DNA of 58,524 nt from an uncultured Oscillibacter sp. (GTDB lineage: Bacteria; Bacillota; Clostridia; Oscillospirales; Oscillospiraceae), in assembly GCA_934574045.1 (NCBI GenBank), contig CAKTMK010000012.1:1-58524 (forward strand), read 5' to 3'. Each line of letters begins with the position of its first letter. Positions within the stretch are counted from its first letter, which is position 1. Position numbers and translations under genes: made by a program. The notes beneath the pieces are model-generated. The model saw only the letters and a program-made list of their open reading frames with translations. It searched no databases and was not told the origin of the DNA. Shown here in pieces: positions 23,204-32,624 of this stretch.

Positions 23204-23683
23204 TCAGAACGAAACGTCCGGGTGGCCGTAGGATCGGATGGTGCCGGTCCCCGTGGCGCTGTCAAACTCCATGGTCCGCGCGATGGTCCCGCCCACGTCT
23301 TCCCACAGCAGGGGGATCTTCTCCATCCGCAGGATCTGGCGGACGCTCTCGATATTGCGCTGGCCGATGTTTCCGATGCTCCCGCCGGAGATTTCAAACA
23401 TCCGCGCGCCCCCGGCGATCTTGGCCGTGATGTTGGCGCGGCGGGCACCCTTTAGCTCCATCTCCCGCAGGGTGGTGCGGATGCCGGTGTCGGCGTATTT
23501 ATAGGCGTTCTTCCGTCCCGTCTCCAAATTCAGCGGCAGCATGATGTGGATCAGTGCCGCCAGCTTCATCTGTGATTCATACAGGCAGATCCCGATGCAG
23601 GAGCCAAGCGCATAGGTGATGAGCTTTTCTCCGCCCCTGCCCATTTTCATGTCCGCGATGCCGACGATCAGTTTATCATTCAT
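23204..23683 (-). CDS. cheD: Chemoreceptor glutamine deamidase CheD
   Basis: The product has 159 aa. The catalytic Cys lies in ALGSCIGICLY, the His in AALIHIMLP and the conserved Thr in ITAKIAGGA. CheD deamidates receptor glutamines and binds CheC, whose phosphatase activity it stimulates. It overlaps cheC by 8 nt (translational coupling), as in Bacillus, where the two proteins form a feedback pair. Confidence 0.95.
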   Translation of the reverse strand: MNDKLIVGIADMKMGRGGEKLITYALGSCIGICLYESQMKLAALIHIMLPLNLETGRKNAYKYADTGIRTTLREMELKGARRANITAKIAGGARMFEISGGSIGNIGQRNIESVRQILRMEKIPLLWEDVGGTIARTMEFDSATGTGTIRSYGHPDVSF

Positions 23684-24302
23684 CCATTACGCCCAACTTT
23701 CGCAGGAGGAAATTGAGGGAACGGATATCCGGCGAGAGCAGCAGCCGGCAGGGCACCTGCTTTCCGTCGCAGACAAAATTTCCGCCGATGGTCATGATGT
23801 AGTCCGACTGGCCGCCGAAGGCCGCCATCGGCACGCTGAGGATCGCGCCCTGCATATCCACAGCAAAGGCCGGGACCGTCAGGGTGATGCCGATCTCCGC
23901 AAGGCCGCTGAGGGCGTTGATAAAGGTGGAGATCATGATGTTGCCCACCTCCACCAGCGTGGAGATCTGCATCTCGTGCAGGCCGTTGAAATCCTTCACC
24001 GAGGCGCCCAGCACGTTGGAGAGCACCAGATTGATAAAGTCCATCTGCTGCACAGAGAGCATGATCCCGTTGATCTCGCCGCCCAGCTGGCTCAAAACGC
24101 CCGCCGTGATGGACTCCGGCCCGCCGATCCACTCGATGGCCTCGTTATAGCCCATGATGCGCACCTCCGGCAGCGTGATGCGCACCTCCTTGCCGATCAT
24201 CTGGGAGAGCGCCGTGGCGGCGTTTCCCGTTCCGATGCTGCCGATCTCCTTGAGCGTGTCGATCTCCAGCCCGCTCAGGTCGCCGTAATTCTTAATTTCC
24301 AT
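23676..24302 (-). CDS. cheC: CheY-P phosphatase CheC with one altered active site
   Basis: The product has 208 aa. CheC-type phosphatases have two sites of pattern (D/S)-x3-E-x2-N-x22-P. The second is intact: S114, E118, N121, then P after 22 residues. The first reads D15, E19, Ser22, with the proline spacing kept, so the catalytic-type Asn is replaced by Ser. The activity may therefore rest on one site. It lies directly after flgG and before cheD in the operon. The ATG at 24302 follows GAAGGAAC. Confidence 0.94.
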   Translation of the reverse strand: MEIKNYGDLSGLEIDTLKEIGSIGTGNAATALSQMIGKEVRITLPEVRIMGYNEAIEWIGGPESITAGVLSQLGGEINGIMLSVQQMDFINLVLSNVLGASVKDFNGLHEMQISTLVEVGNIMISTFINALSGLAEIGITLTVPAFAVDMQGAILSVPMAAFGGQSDYIMTIGGNFVCDGKQVPCRLLLSPDIRSLNFLLRKLGVMDE

Positions 24303-24321
24303 ACGCGCTGTTCCTTCCCCG

Positions 24322-25086
24322 TCAGGATCTGAGATTGTTGACGGTGTTCTCGATCTCGTCCGACGTCGTCACCATTCTTAAATTATAGCTGAAAGATCGC
24401 TGCGCTTCAATCACTTTTGTAATTTCTTCCGCCAGATCCGTGTTGGACATCTCCAGAACGCCACGCTGGACCGTTCCGGTGCCGAAGCGGACCTGCCCGT
24501 TCTTGGCGGCGGGCTGATAGCGGTTCTCGCTCAGGCGGCGGATGCCGTCGGTATTCACAAAGTCGAACACGCCCACGGACTGCTCGGCCTTGGGGTCCGT
24601 GACCTCGATGACCGCGCCGCGGTCATTGAGGACGAAGCGGCCCTGCCCGTCGGAGAGCATGAACACCGTCTCCATCACCGGCTGGCCGTTTTCATCCAGC
24701 TCGGCCTGGCCGTCGTCCGCCGTTTTCTGGCGCTGGAACTCCGACAGGCTGAACGCGCCGCAGCGGGTGTACGACACCTCGCCGCTGGCGGGATCGTAAA
24801 GGCCGAAAAAGCCCTCGCCCACGATGGCGTAATCCTGTGCGCGGCCGGTGGTAGCCAGCGCGCCGCTGGTAAAGTCCGTCTCCGTCATGGCCACCTTGGC
24901 GCCGCAGCCCCGGGGCAGCTCCTCGTTGTTGACGCCCGCCACGTTTCGGTACATCAGCGAGGCGAAGGTCGCCTTTTCCGCCTTGAAGCCCTGCGTATTG
25001 ACGTTGGCGATGTTATTGGCCTGCACATTCAGGCGGAGCTGCTGCTGCGCCGCGCCCACCGCGGCGGTATAGAAGGAACTGTTCAT
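24322..25086 (-). CDS. flgG: Flagellar rod/hook-basal body protein, FlgG-like (FlhP type)
   Basis: The product has 254 aa. The N-terminal rod signature is QLRLNVQANNIANVNTQGFK. A FlgG-type central domain carries AIVGEGFFGLYDPASGEVSY, and the C-terminal helix has TDLAEEITKVIEAQRSFSYN. It forms the distal rod. It pairs with the adjacent FlgF-like gene, the order of flhO-flhP in Bacillus. Two cysteines (RGCGAK, YTRCGAF) are unusual for an axial protein. Confidence 0.88.
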   Translation of the reverse strand: MNSSFYTAAVGAAQQQLRLNVQANNIANVNTQGFKAEKATFASLMYRNVAGVNNEELPRGCGAKVAMTETDFTSGALATTGRAQDYAIVGEGFFGLYDPASGEVSYTRCGAFSLSEFQRQKTADDGQAELDENGQPVMETVFMLSDGQGRFVLNDRGAVIEVTDPKAEQSVGVFDFVNTDGIRRLSENRYQPAAKNGQVRFGTGTVQRGVLEMSNTDLAEEITKVIEAQRSFSYNLRMVTTSDEIENTVNNLRS

Positions 25087-25104
25087 CCGCGCTTACCGCC
25101 TTTC

Positions 25105-25860
25105 TCACACGTTGGCAAGGCTGGTCGCCGCCTTGCCCATCAGGTCGTCGTACATCTTGCTGACCTCCGCCGCGCTCTGAAACGCCCGCTGGGCGGTCAT
25201 CATGCCGGTCATCTGCTCAACGAGGTCCGCGTTGGAGCGCTCCTGCATCTTCCAGTGGATGGACGCGCTCTGCCGGTTCTGGGCGCCGTTGCCGGTGAAA
25301 TAGCCCTCCGGCGTGCGCTGGAGCTGGGTGGTATCGTCAAAGACGTACAGCCCGATCTGGCCCAGAAGCTGGCCGTCCTCGGTGTAGATCGCGCCGATGT
25401 CATCCGCGCGGATCTTGTCGGTCCCCAGATAGATCTCCTCGCCGCTGGGGTCCAGCACCCGGCTGCCGTCCGGCTGGCAGAGGTAGCCCTCGTCGTCCAG
25501 CGCGAAGGACCCGGCCCGGGTGTAGACCGTCCCGTTGGCGGAGTTCACGGCAAAAAAGCCGTCGCCCTCGATGGCGAAGTCCAGCGGCATCCCCGTCTGC
25601 TCCAGCGCGCCCTGCGAATAGTCCGTATAGAGCTTGCTGGGTGCGAGGATATAGCTGGCGGGGCCGATCTGGACCGCGCCGGACTTGTCCTTGTTGCCCA
25701 CCCGGCTGAGCATATGCTCCCGGAAGGTAGTATCCGTATACGTGTCGGTCTTATAGCCGGCGGTGGATACGTTGGCCATGTTGTTGGAGATCACGTCCAG
25801 CCGCTTGCCCTGAGAGAGCATCGCGGAGGTCAGATTGTAAAAGCCCTTGAACAATCCCAT
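25105..25860 (-). CDS. flgF: Flagellar rod protein, FlgF-like (FlhO type)
   Basis: The product has 251 aa. The N-terminal motif is GKRLDVISNNMANVSTAGYK, the central part has DFAIEGDGFFAVNSANGTVY, and the C-terminus has ADLVEQMTGMMTAQRAFQS. The ATG at 25860 shares its A with the stop of the sigma gene (TGATG), so translation is coupled. Confidence 0.88.
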   Translation of the reverse strand: MGLFKGFYNLTSAMLSQGKRLDVISNNMANVSTAGYKTDTYTDTTFREHMLSRVGNKDKSGAVQIGPASYILAPSKLYTDYSQGALEQTGMPLDFAIEGDGFFAVNSANGTVYTRAGSFALDDEGYLCQPDGSRVLDPSGEEIYLGTDKIRADDIGAIYTEDGQLLGQIGLYVFDDTTQLQRTPEGYFTGNGAQNRQSASIHWKMQERSNADLVEQMTGMMTAQRAFQSAAEVSKMYDDLMGKAATSLANV

Positions 25861-26744
25861 CACGCCCTTTCACGCGGTTTTTTATGTCCTGCCGCCGACT
25901 CCGCACCCATATACGGGTCCAGAAACAGGCGCAGCTTCTGAATGGCTCTGCTGTGGATCTGGGACACGCGCGGCTCGCTCACGTCCAGCACCTGCGCGAT
26001 GGCCCGCATATTCAGCCCCCGCTCGTAGTACAGCGAGAGCACCAGCCGCTCGTTTTCCCGCAGGGTCCGGATGCCCGCGGCCAGCTCCTCCCGCAGCTCC
26101 TTGCGCTGGATGCTGCTCTCGGGGGAGTCCGCCTCGCTCACCGGAAGGGAAACGCCCGTGTCGCCCTCGCCCCGGCGCTCAAAAACGGCCTCCAGCGAGA
26201 CCATGCTGCAAAGGGCGGTGGCCGCTGCGTCCTCGCGGTACTTCTCCACGCTCACGCCCAGATGGTCCGCCACCTCCTGATCGGAGGGGAAGCGGCTGAG
26301 CTGGTTGCTCAGACTGCTCACCGCCTGATCGATCTCCCGGGCACGGCGGCGCACGCTGCGGGGCAGCCAGTCCTGCTGGCGGGCCAGATCCACGATCATG
26401 CCGCGGATGCGCCGCGCCGCGTAGGTCTCAAATTTCGTTCCCATCTCGGGGTCGTATTTATCCAAAGAGGTCATCAGGGTGATGATCCCCTCGTTCACGA
26501 TGTCGTCCACCTGCGCAAAGCCGCTGTACACGCCGCACACCTGCAATGCGATGCTCCGGATCAACCCCTCGTAGCGCAGCACCAGCGGCCATTTGTACGC
26601 CTGCTCCCCGGTGGACTTGTAAAGACGCATCAGCTCGTCGGTTGGCAGCGCGTCGATCTCCCGCTCCGACAGGACGGGCGGCGCGTCCGGCTGGGCCGCA
26701 GGTATTGACTTTTCCCGCGCAGCGGTGTCGCTCATGCCGCCCAT
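25860..26744 (-). CDS. fliA: Flagellar sigma factor FliA/SigD/WhiG
   Basis: The product has 294 aa. Region 2 (YEGLIRSIALQV ... DDIVNEGIITLMTSLDKYDP ... FETYAARRIRGMIVDLARQQ) and region 4 (LRENERLVLSLYYERGLNM ... EPRVSQIHSRAIQKLR) are typical of the FliA/WhiG group. It directs RNA polymerase to late flagellar promoters of GCCGATAA type; matching boxes occur at yjfB and fliD in this window. The anti-sigma factor FlgM is not here. The start is ATG 26744, or ATG 26735 with a longer gap to AAAGGA. Confidence 0.93.
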   Translation of the reverse strand: MGGMSDTAAREKSIPAAQPDAPPVLSEREIDALPTDELMRLYKSTGEQAYKWPLVLRYEGLIRSIALQVCGVYSGFAQVDDIVNEGIITLMTSLDKYDPEMGTKFETYAARRIRGMIVDLARQQDWLPRSVRRRAREIDQAVSSLSNQLSRFPSDQEVADHLGVSVEKYREDAAATALCSMVSLEAVFERRGEGDTGVSLPVSEADSPESSIQRKELREELAAGIRTLRENERLVLSLYYERGLNMRAIAQVLDVSEPRVSQIHSRAIQKLRLFLDPYMGAESAAGHKKPRERA

Positions 26745-26796
26745 CCATCCTTTCTGTGCGCCGTCCGGCGGCGCGCGTTCCGGCCGCAGCAGCCGC

Positions 26797-28896
26797 TCAG
26801 GTCTTGTCCACCGTCTCCTTCTTCTGCATCGTGATATTTCCCAGCGCCTGGATCTGGACCTCCGAGGTGATCTCGTTGAAGGAGAGCACGTACAGGTTGG
26901 GATAGAACTGCGAGAGCATCCGGCTGAGATAAATGCGGATCACCGGACTGGTAAGGACGATGGGCGTCTGGCTCAGCTCGGCGAACTTTTTGACGCACTC
27001 GCCCAGCTGGGAGACGAGCATCTGCATCATGTCCGCGCCCATGGCGAGGTACACGCCCTGCTCGTTCTTGGTCAGGGACGCGACGATCTGCTTTTCCACG
27101 TCGGCGTCCAGCGTCACCACCCGGAGCTGCCCATGCTCGCAGAAGCGGCGGGTGATGGTCCGGGCCAGCGCGCCGCGGACGGATTCGGTAATAATATCCG
27201 GGTCCCGGGTATTGGTCATGGCGTCCGCCGCGGTCTCGACGATGGTGCCGAGGTTCTTGATGGGAACGCCCTCCTTGAGGAGGTTCTTCAGGATTTTTTC
27301 CAGCAGCGCGTAGGAGATGGGGTTGGGAATAGTCTCCTCCACCAGCTGGGGTGCGGCCTTTTTCAGGTTCTCCACCAGCCGGATGGTCTCCTCCCGGTCC
27401 AGAAGCTCGTACACGTGCTTTTTGATGGTCTCGGAGAGGTGGGTCAGCATGACCGACAGGGGATCGATAACGGTATAGCCGTAGATCTCCGCCATTTCCC
27501 GGCTCTCCGGCAGGATCCAGCGGGAGGGGATGCCGTACGCCGGCTCGATGGTCTCGATGCCGTCGATCTCGCCGCTGGGCGAGGACGGCTCCAGCGCCAG
27601 ATAGTAGTCCACCAGAATTTCGCCCCGGGCGACCTCCTCGCCCCGGATCTTCACCACGTATTGGTTCGTGCCCAGCGTGGCGGAGTCGTGCAGCCGCACG
27701 GACGGGACCACAAAACCCATGTCCTGCGCGAACTGGCGGCGGAAGATCACGATGCGGCTGATGAGACGGCCGCCCCGCGCCTCGTCCACCAGCGGGATCA
27801 GGCTGTAGCCGAACTCCATTTCGATGGGTTCCACGTCCAGCAGCGTATAGATATTGTTGATGTCCTTGTAATAGTCGGCCTCGCTGGGGGCCTTTTCCGG
27901 CTGCTGCTCCTCCTGTGCGGCCTGCGCCGCCTGAGCGGCAGCCGCCGCCTTTTCCGCCTCCATCTTCGCAAGGCCGCGCCGGCCCAGCACTGTCAGCGCC
28001 ACACCCACGATCAAAAGCGCCAGATGGGGCGTTTTCGGCATGGCCGCCAGGAACAAAAGCACGATGCCCGCTACCATAATGGCCCGGGGCTGCGCCTTGA
28101 ACTGCCGGAGCACGTCGTCGTTCAGGCTGCCCTCCGACACGCTGCGGGTGACGATCATGCCGGTGGCCGTGGAGATCATCAAGGCGGGGAGCTGGGAGAC
28201 CAGGCCGTCGCCGATGGTAGCGATGGAATAAACCTGCACCACGCTGGCAAAGTCGCCGCCGCCCTGCACCATGCCGATGATCAGGCCGGCCACGAAGTTG
28301 ATGAGCGTGATGATAAGGCTCATCACCGCGTCGCCCTTGACGATCTTGGTGGCGCCGTCCATCGCGCCGTAAAAGTCCGCCTGCCGCTGGACCTTTTCCC
28401 GGCGCACCCGGGCCTGCTGCTCGTTGATAAGGCCGGAGGAAAGGTCCGCGTCGATGGCCATCTGCTTGCCGGGCATGGCGTCCAGCGTGAAGCGGGCGGC
28501 CACCTCGGCCACGCGCTCGGCGCCCTTGGTGATGACGATGAACTGCATCAGCACGATGATGAGGAAGATGATGATGCCGATAACGATGTTGCCCCGGGTA
28601 ATGAGCTGGCCGAAGGCCTTGATGACCGAGCCGGCGTTGCCGCCGTTGGAGAGGATCAGCCGCGTGGAGGATACGTTCAGTCCCAATCGGAACAGTGTGG
28701 TCACCAGCAGCAGTGATGGGAAAATGGAAAATTCCAGCGCGTCCGCGATGTTCATGGTGATCAGCAGGATCACGATGGACAGCGAGATGTTGATGATGAT
28801 CAGAACGTCCATCAGCTGCGTGGGCAGCGGAAGGATCAGAAACAGGACGATCACGACCACGAAGATGGAGATGATGATATTAGAGAGTCGCCGCAT
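26797..28896 (-). CDS. flhA: Flagellar export apparatus protein FlhA
   Basis: The product has 699 aa. Eight membrane segments lie in the first 330 residues. The conserved cytoplasmic loop is around RFTLDAMPGKQMAIDADLSS. A large cytoplasmic domain (about 340-690) forms the nonameric ring that receives chaperone-substrate complexes. The usual downstream flhF and flhG genes are missing; the sigma gene follows 52 nt later. Confidence 0.97.
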   Translation of the reverse strand: MRRLSNIIISIFVVVIVLFLILPLPTQLMDVLIIINISLSIVILLITMNIADALEFSIFPSLLLVTTLFRLGLNVSSTRLILSNGGNAGSVIKAFGQLITRGNIVIGIIIFLIIVLMQFIVITKGAERVAEVAARFTLDAMPGKQMAIDADLSSGLINEQQARVRREKVQRQADFYGAMDGATKIVKGDAVMSLIITLINFVAGLIIGMVQGGGDFASVVQVYSIATIGDGLVSQLPALMISTATGMIVTRSVSEGSLNDDVLRQFKAQPRAIMVAGIVLLFLAAMPKTPHLALLIVGVALTVLGRRGLAKMEAEKAAAAAQAAQAAQEEQQPEKAPSEADYYKDINNIYTLLDVEPIEMEFGYSLIPLVDEARGGRLISRIVIFRRQFAQDMGFVVPSVRLHDSATLGTNQYVVKIRGEEVARGEILVDYYLALEPSSPSGEIDGIETIEPAYGIPSRWILPESREMAEIYGYTVIDPLSVMLTHLSETIKKHVYELLDREETIRLVENLKKAAPQLVEETIPNPISYALLEKILKNLLKEGVPIKNLGTIVETAADAMTNTRDPDIITESVRGALARTITRRFCEHGQLRVVTLDADVEKQIVASLTKNEQGVYLAMGADMMQMLVSQLGECVKKFAELSQTPIVLTSPVIRIYLSRMLSQFYPNLYVLSFNEITSEVQIQALGNITMQKKETVDKT

Positions 28897-28941
28897 CCTC
28901 GTGCCGCCTTTCCTGTGTTGATTTCATGGGAAGCGCCGCGC

Positions 28942-30060
28942 TCAGCGGCGGTCCGGCGGCCGGTCGCCGCCATGTCCGGCCCCGCCCAGCTCCTGAGCGA
29001 GGTCCCGGTTGTTGAGCCGGAAAACGTATACCAGCACGTCCGCCACCGCGCCGTAAAGCTCCGGCGGGATCTGCCGGTCCAGCTCGGCGGAGGCGTAGAT
29101 CGCCCGGGCCAGCGGCACGTTTTCCACGGTGGGGACGTTGTGCTCCTGCGCCGTTTTCACGATGCGCAGCGCCAGCTCGTCCAGCCCCTTGGCCAGCACC
29201 ACCGGGGCGCTGTCCGTTTCGGGCTTGTAGCGCAGGGCCACCGCCACATGCGTGGGGTTTCGGATGACCACGTCGGCCTGAGGCACCTGCTGCATCATGC
29301 GGGACTGGGCCATCTTCCGCTGGATCTCGCGGATGCGGCCCTTGACCTGCGGGTCGCCCTCGACCTGCTTGTATTCCTCCTTGACCTCCTGCTTGGTCAT
29401 GCGCATCTGGCGCTCGTAATCCCACCACTGATAGTAGAAATCCGCGCCCGCCACCACGACGAAGGCAATGATGATCTGAAGAATCATGCTGCTCAGCCGC
29501 TGCAGGATGTCGCCGCACACCGCGGTCAGGTCGGTGTCCAGATAGTTGACAAAGGCTGTGATGCAGCCGGAAACGAAGTTATAAATGATGACCAGCAGAA
29601 TGGTGATCTTGATGATCCCCTTGCCGGCCTCCACGATGCTGCGCATGGAAAAGAGCCGCTTGAAGCCCTCCAGCGGGTTGATGCGGCTGAACTTGGGCCG
29701 GATGGATTCGCCGGACACCAGCAGCCGGGTCTGGAAAAACGTGGCCCCCAACGCCGCCGCAATCACGGCCAGCATCGTCGGCCCAATGGCCATGAAGAGC
29801 GCGTACACGCCCTCCTTCAGGATCTCGGGGAGCTGCCCGGCCAGAGAGGACGCGGGCAGGGTCTGGGCCGTGTTCATGCACAGGCGGAAAAAGTTGCCCA
29901 GATGCTCTGCCGCGCCGGCCATGGTCAGCCGCAGAGTCATGTACCCGGCCAGCAGCGTGGTCACGGCCACGGCGTCGTTGCTGAGAAAGACGTTGCCCTT
30001 TTTTCGTTGGTCCTGCCGTTTTTTAGGAGTCGCCTTTTCTGTCTTGTTTCCCTCCGGCAC
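28942..30060 (-). CDS. flhB: Flagellar export specificity switch protein FlhB
   Basis: The product has 372 aa with four membrane segments and the autocleavage motif NPTH at 268-271, where cleavage between Asn and Pro switches export from rod/hook to filament substrates. The TEKATPKKR start is typical. The C-terminal tail after residue 350 is Gly/Asp/Arg-rich. The start is GTG 30060 with a GGGGGGAT site. Confidence 0.96.
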   Translation of the reverse strand: MPEGNKTEKATPKKRQDQRKKGNVFLSNDAVAVTTLLAGYMTLRLTMAGAAEHLGNFFRLCMNTAQTLPASSLAGQLPEILKEGVYALFMAIGPTMLAVIAAALGATFFQTRLLVSGESIRPKFSRINPLEGFKRLFSMRSIVEAGKGIIKITILLVIIYNFVSGCITAFVNYLDTDLTAVCGDILQRLSSMILQIIIAFVVVAGADFYYQWWDYERQMRMTKQEVKEEYKQVEGDPQVKGRIREIQRKMAQSRMMQQVPQADVVIRNPTHVAVALRYKPETDSAPVVLAKGLDELALRIVKTAQEHNVPTVENVPLARAIYASAELDRQIPPELYGAVADVLVYVFRLNNRDLAQELGGAGHGGDRPPDRR

Positions 30061-30097
30061 AGGCGATCCCCCCTTTTTCCGGTCTCAGGGGCCGGGG

Positions 30098-30868
30098 CTA
30101 CGCGCCCAGCAGTTCTAGCATATTCCGCACCGCCAGCAGCATCTCGTTTTCCACATCCAGCAGAAACTCGCTGACGGGCGCCATAAACAGCATCAGAAGC
30201 GTCAGGCCGATGATGACCTTCAGCTCGATGTTGATGGCGAAAACGTTGATCTGGGGAATGACCTTCATCAAAATGCCCATGCCCACCTGACCCAGCAGCT
30301 CCGCCGCCAGAATGGGGGCCGCCAGCTTCACCGCCAGCAGAAAGCATTCGATGAAAAGCTCCGCCGCGGCCTGCATGGCGGTCTGACCCAGCGCGGCCTG
30401 TCCGAAGGGGACCACCTCGCCGGAGGCCAGCAGGATGCGCAGAAGCGTGTTATGACCGTTGCTGGTGAAAAACAGCAACGTCATCAGCGTGGTAAACAGC
30501 GTGCCGGAGACCGACATGGAGATCTGCGAGCCGGGATCGTACTCCCGGGACATGGTCATGGCCATCTGGTTGTCGATGACCTCGCCGGCCTGCTGCGGGA
30601 TCAGGTAAATGAAAAACTGGACCGCCATCCCCACGGTGAAGCCCACGCCCAGCTCCAGCAGGAGCTTCACGCTGAACTCCACCAGATTCGCGGGCACGGG
30701 CGCGCGCCCCTCCGTAAAGGAGGCGACGAACCACGCCAGCGCCAGCGTGAAGCCGGCCCGGAAAATGCCGGGGACGTTTCTGCGTCCCAGCAGCGGATTG
30801 AACAGGACGAACCCGCTCATCCGCATGAGAATGTAAAACAGCAGCGTGAGCCTGCCCCAGTCGATCAT
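30098..30868 (-). CDS. fliR: Flagellar export gate protein FliR
   Basis: The product has 256 aa with about six hydrophobic segments and the FliR features RMSGFVLFNPLLGRRNVP and VGFTVGMAVQFFIY. With FliP and FliQ it builds the helical export gate. It lies between fliQ and flhB in the standard order. Confidence 0.95.
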   Translation of the reverse strand: MIDWGRLTLLFYILMRMSGFVLFNPLLGRRNVPGIFRAGFTLALAWFVASFTEGRAPVPANLVEFSVKLLLELGVGFTVGMAVQFFIYLIPQQAGEVIDNQMAMTMSREYDPGSQISMSVSGTLFTTLMTLLFFTSNGHNTLLRILLASGEVVPFGQAALGQTAMQAAAELFIECFLLAVKLAAPILAAELLGQVGMGILMKVIPQINVFAINIELKVIIGLTLLMLFMAPVSEFLLDVENEMLLAVRNMLELLGA

Positions 30869-30884
30869 GGAACCGCCCCGCTCC

Positions 30885-31139
30885 TCAGCGCATCAGCGTG
30901 AACAGGTACTGGCTGTATTCCACCAGCGTGTTCATCATCCAGCCGCCGGCGAAAAACAGGATCAGCACGGTCACCAGAAGCTTGAGGACAAAGCCCAGCG
31001 TCTGGTCGTGGATCTGGGTGACCGCCTGAAAGATGGCCACCAGCACGCCCACGATCATGCTCAGAAGCAGGATCGGTCCGGCCAGACGGATCACCACGAA
31101 TACCCCCTGCCGGAGGATCTCGCCCGCATTCAGGTCCAT
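30885..31139 (-). CDS. fliQ: Flagellar export gate protein FliQ
   Basis: The product has 84 aa with two membrane helices (VFVVIRLAGPILLLSMIVGV and LLVTVLILFFAGGWMMNTL) joined by a TQIHDQTLGFV turn, typical of FliQ. ATG 31139 follows AGGAGCG. Confidence 0.95.
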   Translation of the reverse strand: MDLNAGEILRQGVFVVIRLAGPILLLSMIVGVLVAIFQAVTQIHDQTLGFVLKLLVTVLILFFAGGWMMNTLVEYSQYLFTLMR

Positions 31140-31155
31140 CCCTCACCGCTCCTTT

Positions 31156-31824
31156 CTAATGGAAGCCCTGCACCAGCGTGGAAAACAGAAGCTCCCAGCC
31201 GTTGAGCACGATGAACAGCAGCAGCTTGAACGGGGTGGAGATCATGGACGGGGGCAGCATAATCATACCCATGCTCATCAGCGCGGAGGAGACCACCACG
31301 TCGATGAGCATAAAGGGGATGTAGAGGAGAAAGCCGATCTCAAAGGCGCGCTTTAGCTCGCTGGTCATGAAGGCGGGCGTCACCACGTGCATCGGCAGGG
31401 CCAGCGCCGCCGCCTCGTCCGCGGGGCGCTCCACCGCGCTGTCCAGATCGCAGAACAGGTTCAGCGAGGAGGTCTCCGTGTTGCGGAGCATGAACTCCTT
31501 GAGCGGGACCTGCGCCCGGTCCATGAACTCCTCCTGCGAGATCTCCTCCGCGACGTACGGATCGTACGCCTCGGTCTTGATCTGGGAGAGGACAGGGTTC
31601 ATGGTGAACAGCGTGAGAAACAGCGCCAGCCCGATCAGCACCACGTTGGGCGGCGTCTGCTGCGTGCCCATCGCGGATCGCAGGAACGAAAACGTCACCA
31701 CGTAGCGGGTAAAGGAGGTCATCATCGCCGCCAGAGACGGCAGCAGCGTGATCGCCGTGGTCAGAAACAGGATCTGAAGCGCCTGTACGTTATTCCCGTT
31801 TACATTGACCAGCGCGTCCGTCAC
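31156..31824 (-). CDS. fliP: Flagellar export gate protein FliP
   Basis: The product has 222 aa. The FliP core includes LLPSLAAMMTSFTRYVVTF, the RSAMGTQQTPPNVVLIGLAL block, a periplasmic middle and ALMSMGMIMLPPSMIS. The start is placed at GTG 31824, which overlaps the fliO stop as GTGA and has GGAGGGA upstream; a longer in-frame extension would run across fliO. An N-terminal signal peptide, common in proteobacterial FliP, is not evident. Confidence 0.95.
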   Translation of the reverse strand: MTDALVNVNGNNVQALQILFLTTAITLLPSLAAMMTSFTRYVVTFSFLRSAMGTQQTPPNVVLIGLALFLTLFTMNPVLSQIKTEAYDPYVAEEISQEEFMDRAQVPLKEFMLRNTETSSLNLFCDLDSAVERPADEAAALALPMHVVTPAFMTSELKRAFEIGFLLYIPFMLIDVVVSSALMSMGMIMLPPSMISTPFKLLLFIVLNGWELLFSTLVQGFH

Positions 31825-32198
31825 GGCTTTGTTCCCTCCTGCTTTTGATTCTTCTGTAAGACCTGACGCAGCGCCTCGCGGAACGGCATCGGCTGCGCCC
31901 CGGCCGGCTCCGCGGTCCACTGGGCCGCCTCGTCGGCGCTCAGCTCCTTCAGGAGCGTGATCTGTCCGGCGGAAACACCCAGAAGCAAAACCGTTTCCCC
32001 CGCCCGGGCCACCGCCAGATACTCCTCCCGCCCCAGCGGGAGCCGCTCCACCAGCCGGAGCCGTCCCGCGCCCGCGGCGGAAAACCGCGCGGCGGGCAGG
32101 CGCATGGCAAGGCAGCGGGTGGCGATCCACGCCAGCGCCAGCACGGCGGCCACCGCCGCCAGCGCGCCGATCAGGGTCCCGATCTCCGCCAGTGGCAT
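31821..32198 (-). CDS. fliO: Flagellar biosynthesis protein FliO
   Basis: The product has 125 aa. One N-terminal membrane helix (IGTLIGALAAVAAVLALAWI) precedes a small cytoplasmic domain with RLRLVERLPLGREEYLAVAR and a hydrophilic tail. FliO helps assemble the FliP ring. It lies between cheY and fliP, overlapping fliP by 4 nt. Confidence 0.88.
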   Translation of the reverse strand: MPLAEIGTLIGALAAVAAVLALAWIATRCLAMRLPAARFSAAGAGRLRLVERLPLGREEYLAVARAGETVLLLGVSAGQITLLKELSADEAAQWTAEPAGAQPMPFREALRQVLQKNQKQEGTKP

Positions 32199-32201
32199 CG
32201 G

Positions 32202-32567
32202 TCAGGGATTGCCGACGATGGAGTTGACCGTCTTGAGCACGCGGTCAGCCTTAAAGGGCTTGACGATGAAGTCCTTCGCGCCGGAGCGCACCGCGTCGAT
32301 GACCATGCCCTCCTGACCCATTGCGGAGCACATGACCACGCTGGCGTTGCCGTCCTTGCTGCGGATGGCTTTCAGGGCCTCCAGTCCATCCATGTTGGGC
32401 ATGGTGATGTCCATAATCACCAGATCGGGGTGGATCTCGCTGTACTTCTCCACCGCGTCGGCGCCGTCCACGGCCTCGTACAGCTCCGTGTAGCCGCTCT
32501 TGGAAAGCGTGTCCTTGATAACCTTGCGCATGAACGCCGCGTCGTCAACCACTAAAATCTTAGCCAT
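32202..32567 (-). CDS. cheY: Chemotaxis response regulator CheY
   Basis: The product is a single receiver domain of 121 aa. The acidic pair is in ILVVDDAAFMR, the phosphoacceptor Asp in LVIMDITMPNMDGLEAL, the Ser in VMCSAMGQ and the Lys in IVKPFKADRV. The start is ATG 32567, 8 nt after GGAAGG; an in-frame TTG at 32573 is less likely. Phospho-CheY binds the switch through FliM and FliY. Confidence 0.95.
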   Translation of the reverse strand: MAKILVVDDAAFMRKVIKDTLSKSGYTELYEAVDGADAVEKYSEIHPDLVIMDITMPNMDGLEALKAIRSKDGNASVVMCSAMGQEGMVIDAVRSGAKDFIVKPFKADRVLKTVNSIVGNP

Positions 32568-32624
32568 GTTCAAACCTTCCTTTTCCTGATCCGTGTTGTG
32601 GGATTACCGTTTTGTTCTTGCCGG

